The notes under the pieces are model-generated. The model had not been told where the DNA came from. It made no database searches and saw only the letters and a list, made by a program, of their open reading frames with translations. Made by a program: the position numbers and the translations under genes. A stretch of 64,000 nt of DNA from PALSA-612 sp035652235 (GTDB lineage Bacteria; Actinomycetota; Thermoleophilia; Gaiellales; Gaiellaceae). This document shows, one piece after another, positions 40,701 through 48,612 of the stretch; positions within the stretch are counted from its first letter, which is position 1; every line of letters starts with the position of its first letter. The stretch is taken from NCBI GenBank assembly GCA_035652235.1, contig DASREE010000010.1, positions 1 through 64,000 of the forward strand, read 5' to 3'.

Positions 40701-40811
40701 ATGACGGTCGCCCGCCTGCACGAGCCCGATGGCCTTCCGAGTACGAGGCCTCCCGGCGGGCGTACGCGACCGCCTCGTTCGCGGCCGCCGGCCGCGCCTG
40801 CGGCCCCGTAG
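40701..40811 (+). CDS. Possible proline-rich leader peptide upstream of the transporter
   Basis: 36-aa frame, ATG to TAG: begins MTVARLHEPDGLPSTRPPGG and ends in a run rich in Pro, Arg and Ala (RPPRSRPPAAPAAP). It has its own -10 box at leaderless spacing and overlaps the start of the Nramp-type gene out of frame. Proline-rich leader peptides with acidic-Pro motifs control Mg2+ transporter genes in enterobacteria (MgtL), which makes a similar role imaginable. It may also be a chance frame, or the remains of a different N-terminus; a third frame here shows protein-like, high-GC3 codons (EYEASRRAYATASFAAAG). Confidence 0.3.
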   Translation: MTVARLHEPDGLPSTRPPGGRTRPPRSRPPAAPAAP

Positions 40812-42039
40812 CCGCCTCGCCGCCCGGCTCCGCCTGCTCTTCGCCTTCCTCGGCCCCGGGCTGATCGCCGCCAACGCGGGCAACGACGCGGGGGGAATCG
40901 CGACGTACGCATCCGTCGGCGCGCGGTACGGCTACGACCTGCTGTGGATGATGGTCGTGATCACCGTCTCGCTGATCGTCGTCCAGGAGATGGCGGCGCG
41001 GATGGGCGCGGTGACGGGCAAGGGGCTGGCGGAGCTGATCCGCGAGCAGTACGGCGTGCGCTGGTCGGCCTTCGCCACCTGCTCCGTCCTGGTCGCGAAC
41101 CTGGGCATCTGCATCAGCGAGTTCGTCGGCATCGGCGCCGCGCTCGGCCTGGCGCGCGTGCCCAAGTACGCGTCCGTGCCGATCGCCGCCCTGCTCGTCT
41201 GGCTGCTCGTCGTGCGCGGCTCGTACAAGGTGGCGGAGCGCGTGTTCGTCCTGATGACGATCCCGTTCTTCGCCTATCCGGTCGCCGCCGTGCTCGCGCA
41301 CCCGCACTGGGCAACCGTCGCGCACAGGATCGTCGTGCCCCACATCCAGCTGACCTCCGGCTACCTCTACCTGTTCATCGCCACCGCCGGGACGACGATC
41401 ACGCCCTTCATGCAGCTCTACGTCCAGTCGGCCGTCGTCGAGCGCGGCATCGGGCCCGACGAGCTGAACGCCGAGCGGGCAGAGGTGATCTCCGGCTCCG
41501 TGTTCGCCAACCTCGTGGCCGGGTTCATCATCGTCGCCACCGGCGCGACGCTCTTTGTCCACGGTCACCGCACGGTCGACGACGCCGCCGACGCCGCCAG
41601 GGCGCTGGCGCCGTTCGCGGGCCGCTACGCGGAGGCGCTGTTCGCGGTCGGCCTGCTCGGCGCGAGCCTGCTCGCGGCCGCCATCCTGCCCGTGACCGCC
41701 GCCTACGTGATCGCGGAGACGTTCGGGTTCGAGAAGGGGATCTCGCATCGTCCGCGCGAGGCTCCCGTCTTCGTCGGCGTGATCACGGCGCTGATCGCGG
41801 TCGGCACCGTCGTCGCCCTCGTCCCCGGGGTGCCGGTGATCCGGCTGCTCGTCGGCGTCCAGGTGGTGAACGGCGTCCTCCTCCCCGTCACGCTGTTCTT
41901 CGTCTGGCGTCTCGCCTCGAACCGGGAGCTGATGGGCGACCACGCCAACGGCCCGGCGTTCGGCGTGCTCGCGGCAGCGACCGTCCTGGCCACGTCGGCC
42001 CTGTCGCTGCTCCTGCTCGGCGTCACCTTCGCCGGGTGA
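40729..42039 (+). CDS. Nramp-related divalent metal transporter without the MPH motif
   Basis: Membrane protein of about 436 aa and eleven helices in the Nramp fold. Helix 1 reads GPGLIAANAGNDAGGIATYA, where DPGN of Mn/Fe transporters is DAGG. Helix 6 reads TTITPFMQLYVQS, where the metal-binding Met-Pro-His is replaced by Thr-Pro-Phe. Loss of the sulfur ligand is the feature reported for Nramp-related Mg2+ transporters, and the preceding gene supplies Mg2+-sensor domains, so Mg2+ import is likely. The only standard start is ATG 40729, which gives an unusual Arg-rich N-terminus (MAFRVRGLPAGVRDRLVRG); the true start is uncertain and a frameshift cannot be excluded. Confidence 0.82.
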   Translation: MAFRVRGLPAGVRDRLVRGRRPRLRPRSRLAARLRLLFAFLGPGLIAANAGNDAGGIATYASVGARYGYDLLWMMVVITVSLIVVQEMAARMGAVTGKGLAELIREQYGVRWSAFATCSVLVANLGICISEFVGIGAALGLARVPKYASVPIAALLVWLLVVRGSYKVAERVFVLMTIPFFAYPVAAVLAHPHWATVAHRIVVPHIQLTSGYLYLFIATAGTTITPFMQLYVQSAVVERGIGPDELNAERAEVISGSVFANLVAGFIIVATGATLFVHGHRTVDDAADAARALAPFAGRYAEALFAVGLLGASLLAAAILPVTAAYVIAETFGFEKGISHRPREAPVFVGVITALIAVGTVVALVPGVPVIRLLVGVQVVNGVLLPVTLFFVWRLASNRELMGDHANGPAFGVLAAATVLATSALSLLLLGVTFAG

Positions 42040-42049
42040 GCGGGCCGAC

Positions 42050-43210
42050 TCAGGCGAGGAGGTGCCGGCGGCGGGCGAGCGCGGCGAGGATCCTGTCCAC
42101 GTCCTCGTCCACGTTGTACAGGTGGAGCGCGATCCGCAGATTCGAGTCGCGCTCGGAGCAGACGATGCGCTCCTGCGCGAGCGCGGCGACGAGCGCGGCC
42201 GCATCCGTCGAGCGGACGCAGACGAGCGGGCCTCGCCACGCCGGGTCGTGCGGGGTGACGACGACGGCGCCGAGCTCGTCGAGCCCCGCGACCAGGCGCG
42301 CCGTCAGCCCCGCGACGTGCGCCTCGATTGCCCGCGTGCCCGCCTCCTCGACGATCGAGGCGCCGGCGAGGCCGGCGTAGATGTTCGGCACGGGCGGCGT
42401 GCCGGCGTCGAAGCGGCGGGCGTCGGCGGCCGGCGAGTAGTCGGAGATGTCCATCCGGAAGATGTCCTCGTCGGCGAACCAGCCCGTCTGCGTCGGCGTC
42501 AGCTCCGCGAGCAGCGAGCCGCGCACGTACAGGAAGCCGAGCCCGGCCGAGGCGAGGAGGTACTTGACGGTGCCGCCGGCGACGACGTCGGCGCCGAGGC
42601 GGTCGACGTCGAGGTCGAGCGCCCCCACCGCCTGGTAGCTGTCGGCGAGGCAGAGCGCGCCGGCCTCGTGGGCGATGCGCGCGATCTCGGCGACGTCGTG
42701 CCGGTGCCCCGTGCGGTAGGAGATCGTCGTGCAGCAGACGAGCGCCGTCCGCTCGTCGACCACCTCGGCGAACCGCTCCGGCGGGATCGAGCCGTCCGCC
42801 TGCGGGCGCACGTGGACGACCTCGGCGCCGCGCAGCTCCTGCGCGTGCGCGATCTGGCCGACGGTCGGGAACTCGTACTCGCTGATGACGATCCGGGTGC
42901 GGCCGCCGCGCTCGAGCGGGAGCGCGCTCGCGATCGCGCTCACGCCCTGGCTGACCGAGGTCGTGACGGCGACCTCCTCCGGTGCCGCCCGGAGGATGCG
43001 CGCGAACGCCGCGCGCGCCGCCTCGGCCCGCTCCACCCAGTGGCCCCACTCGGCGCCGTGCTCGTCCCAGCCGTCGAGGTACTCCTCGTAGGCACGCCGC
43101 ACGCGCTGCGAGAGGGCGCCTTGCGAGCACGAGTTGAGGTAGGTGGTGTGCGCCAGGATCGGGAACTCGCCCCTGATCGCCGCGCCCACCCTGTTCGTCT
43201 CGACCGCCAT
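42050..43210 (-). CDS. Class V PLP aminotransferase (cysteine desulfurase/isopenicillin epimerase-like)
   Basis: Fold-type I PLP enzyme, 386 aa. D190 in LCLADSYQAVGAL and Q193-like neighbours stack on PLP; the Schiff-base Lys is K216 in GGTVKYLLASAGLGFLYVR. Opening YLNSCSQGALSQRVRRAYEEY is typical of the isopenicillin-N-epimerase-like and SufS-like branch. No Cys-containing desulfurase loop is evident. Probable role: transamination, beta-elimination or racemisation of an amino acid imported by the transporter upstream. The ATG is six bases after TAGCTT, which itself includes the livF stop codon, so it may have its own leaderless promoter. Confidence 0.82.
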   Translation of the reverse strand: MAVETNRVGAAIRGEFPILAHTTYLNSCSQGALSQRVRRAYEEYLDGWDEHGAEWGHWVERAEAARAAFARILRAAPEEVAVTTSVSQGVSAIASALPLERGGRTRIVISEYEFPTVGQIAHAQELRGAEVVHVRPQADGSIPPERFAEVVDERTALVCCTTISYRTGHRHDVAEIARIAHEAGALCLADSYQAVGALDLDVDRLGADVVAGGTVKYLLASAGLGFLYVRGSLLAELTPTQTGWFADEDIFRMDISDYSPAADARRFDAGTPPVPNIYAGLAGASIVEEAGTRAIEAHVAGLTARLVAGLDELGAVVVTPHDPAWRGPLVCVRSTDAAALVAALAQERIVCSERDSNLRIALHLYNVDEDVDRILAALARRRHLLA

Positions 43211-43216
43211 CGCCGG

Positions 43217-43222
43217 AAGCTA
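43217..43222 (-). promoter_or_regulatory. -10 box of the class V aminotransferase
   Basis: TAGCTT on the minus strand, six bases before the ATG at 43210. Its TAG is the stop codon of the upstream livF gene. Confidence 0.45.
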
Positions 43223-43939
43223 CCGCCCCAGGTAGGCCTTGCGCAGGTTCTCGTCCTGAAGCAGGTCGGACGCCTTGCCCTCGAGCACGAGCCGGCCGGT
43301 CGACAGGACGTAGCCGCGGTCGGCGATCGAGAGCGACACGTTCGCGTTCTGCTCGACGACGAGCACGGCCACGCCCGCCTCGTGCACCTGCTTGATGATC
43401 TCGAAGCTCCGCTCGACGAGGATCGGCGCCAGGCCCATCGACGGCTCGTCCATCAGCATCAGCTTCGGCCGCGACATGAGCGCCCGCGCCATCGCCACCA
43501 TCTGCTGCTCGCCGCCCGACAGCGTGCCCGCCAGCTGCTGCCGGCGCTCGTACAGGCGGGGGAAGAGCGAGTAGACGCGCTCGTAGTCCTCCTTCGTGCC
43601 GCCGCCCGTCAGGTACGCGCCCATCTGCAGGTTCTCGAGCACCGTCATCGGCCCGAACAGCCGGCGGTTCTCGGGCACGATCGCCATCCCCTTCGCGATC
43701 CGGTAGCTCGTCGGACGGTCGGTCACGTCCTCGCCGTCGAAGCGGACGGCGCCGGCGCGGGGCCGAACGATGCCGAGCACCGTCTTGAGGGTGGTCGACT
43801 TGCCGGAGGCGTTCCCGCCGAGCAGGCAGACGAGCTCGCCCGGGTGCACGGCGATCGACACGCCCTGGAGGATGTGGATCGGCCCGTAGAAGGTGTCGAC
43901 CCCGGCCAGCTCGAGCAGCGGCGAGCCGTTCGCGCTCAC
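43220..43939 (-). CDS. livF: Branched-chain amino acid-type ABC ATPase (LivF), system 2
   Basis: 239-aa ATPase with Walker A LLGGNASGKST, in which GPNGAGK of most paralogues is GGNASGK. The signature is LSGGEQQMVAMARALM, Walker B is LMLMDEPSMGLAP, and LVVEQNANVSLSIADRGYVL closes the family pattern. The GTG start overlaps the livG stop (GTGA). It is the last transporter gene of the second system. Confidence 0.92.
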   Translation of the reverse strand: MSANGSPLLELAGVDTFYGPIHILQGVSIAVHPGELVCLLGGNASGKSTTLKTVLGIVRPRAGAVRFDGEDVTDRPTSYRIAKGMAIVPENRRLFGPMTVLENLQMGAYLTGGGTKEDYERVYSLFPRLYERRQQLAGTLSGGEQQMVAMARALMSRPKLMLMDEPSMGLAPILVERSFEIIKQVHEAGVAVLVVEQNANVSLSIADRGYVLSTGRLVLEGKASDLLQDENLRKAYLGR

Positions 43940-44727
43940 GCCGTCTCCGCGCTGCGCAGCCCGAGGTAGGCCTCGACCACCCGCTCGTTCGTCGCCACCT
44001 CGTCGAACGACCCCTCCGCGATCTTCACGCCGTGGTCGAGCGCGACGACGCGGTCGGAGATGCCCTCCACGACGTGCATGTCGTGCTCGATGACGAGGAT
44101 CGTGTAGCCGCCCTCGTGCCGCAGCTGGCCGATCAGCTCCGTGATCTCGTGCGTCTCCACCGGGTTCATGCCGGCCGCGGGCTCGTCGAGGAGGAGCAGG
44201 CGCGGCTTCGTCGCCATGGCGCGGGCGATCTCGAGACGGCGCCGGTTCGCGTACGAGAGCGAGTACGCGGGCTGGTGCCAGCGGTAGCCCATCAGGCGCT
44301 GGCCGAAGAAGGAGAGCTTCTCCTCCGCGAGCTGCCCGATCTCGCGCTCCTCGCGCCGGGCCCGGGGGAGCCGGAGGATCGACTCCACGAGCGAGGAGCG
44401 GGTGTGCCCATAGGCCGCCGCCATGACGTTCTCCTTGACCGTCATGTTCAGGAAGAGGCGGAGCGTCTGGAAGGTGCGGGCGATGCCACGGTTCGTAATC
44501 GCGTGCGGCGCCAGGCCGAGGAGGCTCTGGCCCTCGAAGCGAATGTCGCCGGCGTCGGGCACGTAGATGCCGGTGATCAGGTTGAAGAGCGTCGTCTTGC
44601 CGGCCCCGTTGGGGCCGATCACGCTCACGATCTCGCCCGGTCTGACGTCGAGGTCGAGCGCGCTGATCACGGTCAGGCCGCCGAACGCCTTCGTCACGCC
44701 GCGGAGCTCGAGCAGGGCGCCGGCCAT
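43936..44727 (-). CDS. livG: Branched-chain amino acid-type ABC ATPase (LivG), system 2
   Basis: 263 aa. Walker A GPNGAGKTT; GIARTFQTLRLFLNMTVKENVM is the LivG Q-loop; the degenerate signature LSYANRRRLEIARAMA replaces LSGGQ as usual for LivG; Walker B is LLLLDEPAAGMNP; VIEHDMHVVEGISDRV follows. The ATG at 44727 overlaps the livM stop (TGATG). Frames extending upstream are shadows of livM. Confidence 0.92.
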   Translation of the reverse strand: MAGALLELRGVTKAFGGLTVISALDLDVRPGEIVSVIGPNGAGKTTLFNLITGIYVPDAGDIRFEGQSLLGLAPHAITNRGIARTFQTLRLFLNMTVKENVMAAAYGHTRSSLVESILRLPRARREEREIGQLAEEKLSFFGQRLMGYRWHQPAYSLSYANRRRLEIARAMATKPRLLLLDEPAAGMNPVETHEITELIGQLRHEGGYTILVIEHDMHVVEGISDRVVALDHGVKIAEGSFDEVATNERVVEAYLGLRSAETA

Positions 44728-46280
44728 CAGACGATCTCCACCCGCGGCCGTCCCAGGAGCCCCTGTGGCCGCGCGGCCATGACCACGATCAGGGCTGCTC
44801 CAAGCAGGAGGAAGCGCGTCGCTCCCGAGCCTTCCTCGACCAAGCGCGTCTCGTACACGAAGGCGGCGAGCCAGAGCGTCGGCACGAGCAGCAGGTCGCG
44901 GCGCCAGCCGCGGACGAGGGTCAGGCAGAGCACGAGCGCGATGAGCAGGCAGAGCAGGTAGTTGAATGCCTTGTAGGAGCCGTCCTGGTACGTCCCCGCC
45001 GGCAGCACGAGCCAGTGGCGGAGGGCCCAGCCGATCCAGCCGCCGTGGTCGAACTGGCCGGTCGCGTTCAGGATCAGGCCGTGCACGCCGCGCGGCCAGA
45101 CGGCGCCGACGATCGCGTGCAGCACGACGCCGAAGGCGATCGTCCCGGCGACGACGGCGGAGAGTCGCCGCCAGGGACGCAGCTTGGCGAGCGCCACGAG
45201 CAGGATGGTGACGTAGAAGAGCCCGCGGCCGTTCGCCGTCCAGTCGCTGAACTCGGTCCCCGGCCGGAGCGCCTCGAGGCCGATGTTGACGAGGATCGCG
45301 CCGAGGACGGCGCCGGTCAGGCTGCCGGCGCCTCCGAGGATGACGATCGCGTAGATCGTGATCAGCACCATCGTGTTGTAGTCGTCCGGGAACGCCCCCT
45401 GCAGCAGGGCCGCGTTGATCGTGCCGGCGAGCGCGCCCGCGGCTGCGCCGACGCCGACCGCAAGCAGCTTGAGCCAGTTGATCGGCATGCTCATCACCTG
45501 CGCTGCGAGCGCGTCGTCGTGGAGGGCGCGCCAGGCGCGACCCGTGCGGGAGCGGTTGGCGAGATGCAGCGCCGCGAAGACGACCACGACCGCGACGAGC
45601 GCGATGTAGAAGTAGGCGCGGTCGCTCTGGGCGGTGCCGCCGAAGGCGCGGAAACCGTCGACGTTGGCGATCCCGTTCGGGCCGCCGGTGACGTCCCAGC
45701 TCGCGCTGCGGAGTCCCAGGTCCTTGTTGAGCCCGAGGAGGGAGACGCGGTAGCCCTGGGTGACGAGGATGTAGAAGATCTGCCCGAAGAAGAGCGTGAC
45801 GATCGCGAGGTAGTCGCCGATCAGCCGCCGCGACGGCAGCGCGAGCAGGAAGCCGAGCGCGATCGCGGCGCAGACCACGACCGGGATCGATGCCCACGCC
45901 TGCCAGTGCACGCCGAACTTCGAGGAGGACAGCATCGCGTAGCCGTAGGCGCCGAACCCGTAGTAGGCGATGTAGCCGAGGTCGAGGAGCCCGGCGAAGC
46001 CGACGGCGACGTTCAGGCCGAGCGCGAGCAGGCAGTAGACGGCGGTGACGGTCGCGACCCGGATCAGGTAGTCGTCGGAGGTGATCACCGGGATCAGCGC
46101 AGCGAGCCCGGCGGCGGAAGCGAAGCGAAGCGGCGCCGGCACCTGCTCGAGCCGGCGCTGCACCTGGCCGGCGAGCCCACCTCGGCCGAGGATGCGCTCG
46201 GCCGAGCGCGCGACCCACTCGTCGACCCCGATCCCGGGCTCGGGTGCGCGGGGCGTCTCCGGCAGGTCGGACACGGTCAC
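44727..46280 (-). CDS. livM: Branched-chain amino acid-type ABC permease (LivM), system 2, extended
   Basis: 517 aa, about 150 residues longer than a usual LivM. A 50-residue cytoplasmic N-terminus precedes the core permease: NVAVGFAGLLDLGYIAYYGFGAYG, then HDDALAAQVMSMPINWLKLLAVG as the ATPase-contact loop, then GGAGSLTGAVLGAILVNIGLEAL. After the core, four or more extra hydrophobic helices follow (AVVAGTIAFGVVLHAIVGAVW; FNYLLCLLIALVLCLTLV; DLLLVPTLWLAAFVYET; FLLLGAALIVVMAARP). The GTG start overlaps the livH stop (GTGA). The extra C-terminal helices are a known variation in some actinobacterial LivM proteins, as far as I recall. Confidence 0.88.
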   Translation of the reverse strand: MTVSDLPETPRAPEPGIGVDEWVARSAERILGRGGLAGQVQRRLEQVPAPLRFASAAGLAALIPVITSDDYLIRVATVTAVYCLLALGLNVAVGFAGLLDLGYIAYYGFGAYGYAMLSSSKFGVHWQAWASIPVVVCAAIALGFLLALPSRRLIGDYLAIVTLFFGQIFYILVTQGYRVSLLGLNKDLGLRSASWDVTGGPNGIANVDGFRAFGGTAQSDRAYFYIALVAVVVVFAALHLANRSRTGRAWRALHDDALAAQVMSMPINWLKLLAVGVGAAAGALAGTINAALLQGAFPDDYNTMVLITIYAIVILGGAGSLTGAVLGAILVNIGLEALRPGTEFSDWTANGRGLFYVTILLVALAKLRPWRRLSAVVAGTIAFGVVLHAIVGAVWPRGVHGLILNATGQFDHGGWIGWALRHWLVLPAGTYQDGSYKAFNYLLCLLIALVLCLTLVRGWRRDLLLVPTLWLAAFVYETRLVEEGSGATRFLLLGAALIVVMAARPQGLLGRPRVEIV

Positions 46281-47254
46281 ACCTTCTCGGGCGCCGGCAC
46301 GCCGAAGATCCCGGAGGGCCGGATGAGCAGGAAGACGATCAGGATGCAGAAGACGATCACGTCCTGGTACGCGGACGACCAGTAGCCGATCGCGAACGCC
46401 TTCGCGAGGCCGATGGCGAGGCCGCCGAGCATGGCGCCGGGGATGCTGCCGATGCCGCCCACGACCGCCGCTGTGAACGCGATCAAGCCCACGTTGAACC
46501 CCACGAGCGGAAACGTGTTCGACAGGTACAGCCCGTTCATCACCCCGCCCGCCCCGGCGAGCGCGGATCCGACGAAGAAGGTGAACACGACGACGCGGTC
46601 GACGTCGATTCCCATCATCGCCGCCGCTTCGAGGTCGTACGACGTCGCGCGCATGGCGCGTCCGATCTGCGTCCTGGTCACGAGCTGGGTCAGCACCACC
46701 ATGAGGAAGGCGGCTGTGAGGATGACGATCAGCTGCATCCAGCTGATCTGGAATGCGCCGATCGAGAAGGGCGTTGTCAGCGTGCCGCCGCTGAGCCCGA
46801 AGGGGTCGTACTGCTTGTACTGCGTCGTGAAGAAGATCGACGCGAGCTGCTGCAGGCAGAAGGAGACCCCGAGGGCGCTGATCAGCGGCGCGATGCGCGG
46901 AGCGTGGGCCCGCCGGAGCGGCCGGTAGGCGAAGCGCTCGACCACGACGCCGAGCACCCCCGAGCCGATCATCGCTGCCCCGAACATGAGCACGAGCAGG
47001 AGCGCCACCGGTACCGACGGGTTGGCCGAGCCGCCGAGCGCGGTCAGCACGAAGTAGCCGATGTACGACCCGATCATGAACACCTCGCCGTGGGCGAAGT
47101 TGAGCAGCTTGAGGATCCCGTAGACCATCGAGTAGCCGAGGGCCATCAGCGCGTACAGGCTGCCCAGCGTCAGCCCGGCGACGAGCTGGGCGAACAGGTA
47201 GCGCCACGTCAGCTGGAAGGGCTCGAAGTAGCCGACGAGGTGGAGCGCGTGCAT
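46277..47254 (-). CDS. livH: Branched-chain amino acid-type ABC permease (LivH), system 2
   Basis: 325-aa permease with about eight helices. LGSLYALMALGYSMVYGILKLLNFAHGE is the conserved LivH opening. MRATSYDLEAAAMMGIDVDRV is the ATPase-contact loop, and AAVVGGIGSIPGAMLGGLAIG is the conserved GIGS stretch. It starts 73 bases after the binding-protein gene, with a strong terminator-like hairpin in between. Confidence 0.92.
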   Translation of the reverse strand: MHALHLVGYFEPFQLTWRYLFAQLVAGLTLGSLYALMALGYSMVYGILKLLNFAHGEVFMIGSYIGYFVLTALGGSANPSVPVALLLVLMFGAAMIGSGVLGVVVERFAYRPLRRAHAPRIAPLISALGVSFCLQQLASIFFTTQYKQYDPFGLSGGTLTTPFSIGAFQISWMQLIVILTAAFLMVVLTQLVTRTQIGRAMRATSYDLEAAAMMGIDVDRVVVFTFFVGSALAGAGGVMNGLYLSNTFPLVGFNVGLIAFTAAVVGGIGSIPGAMLGGLAIGLAKAFAIGYWSSAYQDVIVFCILIVFLLIRPSGIFGVPAPEKV

Positions 47255-47279
47255 GCGATGCCGAGGTTCTCAGAACAAC

Positions 47280-47308
47280 GTGCGGCCCACCAGCGTGATG
47301 GGCCGCAC
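47280..47308 (-). terminator. Attenuator-type hairpin between binding protein and permease genes
   Basis: Perfect 10-base arms GTGCGGCCCA and TGGGCCGCAC around a nine-base loop. In the minus-strand RNA they are followed by GUUGUUCU, a weak U-rich tract. Placed 19 bases after the binding-protein stop codon, it would let the binding protein be made in excess over the membrane components, a common arrangement in ABC operons. Confidence 0.65.
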
Positions 47309-47327
47309 GCCGTCGGAGTCCTCTCTC

Positions 47328-48554
47328 CTACCCCGGCTGGACGACGTTGTACTTGCCGTCGGAGCCGATCTGGAAGATCGTGAACGAAATGCCGCCCTGG
47401 ACGTCGCCCGACTTCTGGAAGGCGATCGGTCGGCCGAGCAGGGACGTGGACAGCTTGACCTTGTTCAGGTCGGCCCGAACCTCGCTCCGGGTCACGCGGC
47501 CGTCCGCGCAGGCGAGCGAGATCGCGTGCGCGATCATCTGCGTCGCCACCCAGGTCGGCGCGCCGAACGAGATCGTGTCGCCGTAGCGCTTCTTGAAGTC
47601 GGCGACGATCGCCGCGTCCGCCTTGACCTGGTGCACGTCGAGGCTGAACGAGGAGATGTACGCCCCGGGCACGGTGAACTTCGACGAGTCGAACGTCCCG
47701 TCCGTGGAAATCCACTTGCCGTTGAACCCGTCCGCCTTCAGCTGCTGCAGAAAGAGTTGGGCGTTCGAGGCCACCTGGCCTGCGAACATGACCGCCTTCG
47801 CCCCCTCGGCCACCGCCTTCTGCGCAAGCGAGGTGAAGTCGGTCTGCGTCGCCGGCTGCGACTGCCGATCGACCTTCACGCCTGCCTTCTGCAGCAGCTG
47901 CGTCGCCAGCGTGATCAGCGGCACGGAGTACGCCTCCGCCTGGTCGACCGTCATCACCGTCTCGCCCGCCTTGATCCCGAGCTTCTTCGTCAGGAAGGTG
48001 ACGTCCACCGCCGCCTGGGCGTTGTCGTTCGGCACGACCCGGTGGAAGAAGCCGTTCGAGAGCACGTGCCCGTCGGGCGTGGACGGGTCGGTGAGGCTCG
48101 CCCGCGTGGCCGAGCCCGAGACGAACGCGAGCCCGCCGCGGCGGAGGATGGGCCCGCCGGCGACGTTCTCCTGGCTTCCCGAGAAGCCGACCACGGCGAG
48201 CACGGCCTTGTTCGCACGCAGCTGCACTGCGACGGTCGCTGCGACCTGCGGGTTCAGCTGCGTGTCCGCCTTGATCTCTGCCAGCTTGACCCGCTTCAGG
48301 CTCTTCGGGGTCCCCGGGATCGGCTTGCCGGAGTTCCAGTAGCTGACGAAGAGATCGGCCCAGTTGCGCTGGTCGATGCCGGCCGAGGCCGCGGGTCCCG
48401 TGAACGGCCCGGTGACCCCGATCGTTGCCTTCTTGCAGGACGGGCCGGCGGCCGTCACGGCCGTCGAGCCCGTCTTCGCGCCGGCGACCGATGCTGCCGC
48501 CGCGGCGATGCCGAGGACGATCGCCGCCCCCAGCACCGCTCGTAGCTTCTTCAT
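47328..48554 (-). CDS. Liv-type ABC transporter substrate-binding protein, system 2
   Basis: 408 aa, periplasmic binding protein type I. Signal peptide: MKKLRAVLGAAIVLGIAAAAASVAGA; the mature chain starts near KTGSTAVTAAGPSCKKATIGVTGPFTG. The domain shows VVGFSGSQENVAGGPILRR, corresponding to the ligand-binding Ser/Thr stretch, and GDTISFGAPTWVATQMIAHA. AAGGAGGAGG precedes the ATG. Ligand unknown; similar to amino acid or small amide binding proteins. It follows the bicupin gene by 58 bases on the same strand. Confidence 0.9.
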   Translation of the reverse strand: MKKLRAVLGAAIVLGIAAAAASVAGAKTGSTAVTAAGPSCKKATIGVTGPFTGPAASAGIDQRNWADLFVSYWNSGKPIPGTPKSLKRVKLAEIKADTQLNPQVAATVAVQLRANKAVLAVVGFSGSQENVAGGPILRRGGLAFVSGSATRASLTDPSTPDGHVLSNGFFHRVVPNDNAQAAVDVTFLTKKLGIKAGETVMTVDQAEAYSVPLITLATQLLQKAGVKVDRQSQPATQTDFTSLAQKAVAEGAKAVMFAGQVASNAQLFLQQLKADGFNGKWISTDGTFDSSKFTVPGAYISSFSLDVHQVKADAAIVADFKKRYGDTISFGAPTWVATQMIAHAISLACADGRVTRSEVRADLNKVKLSTSLLGRPIAFQKSGDVQGGISFTIFQIGSDGKYNVVQPG

Positions 48555-48612
48555 GCCCTCCTCCTTGCCTCGCTTGTTGCCGCTTCTTCCCTAAGACGAC
48601 GGCCGCCGAAGG

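Noticed and set aside
38007..40883. 958-codon minus-strand frame that includes the 2Fe-2S subunit
   Set aside because: Only the last 160 codons have the family sequence; the rest lies over the coxM-like and MgtE-like genes in other frames and is Arg/His/Asp-rich.
43220..48554. Recent duplication of Liv system 1 to give Liv system 2
   Set aside because: Gene order differs (binding protein-G-F-H-M against binding protein-H-M-G-F), LivM lengths differ greatly, and the ATPases share only family motifs, so they are separate acquisitions or very old paralogues.
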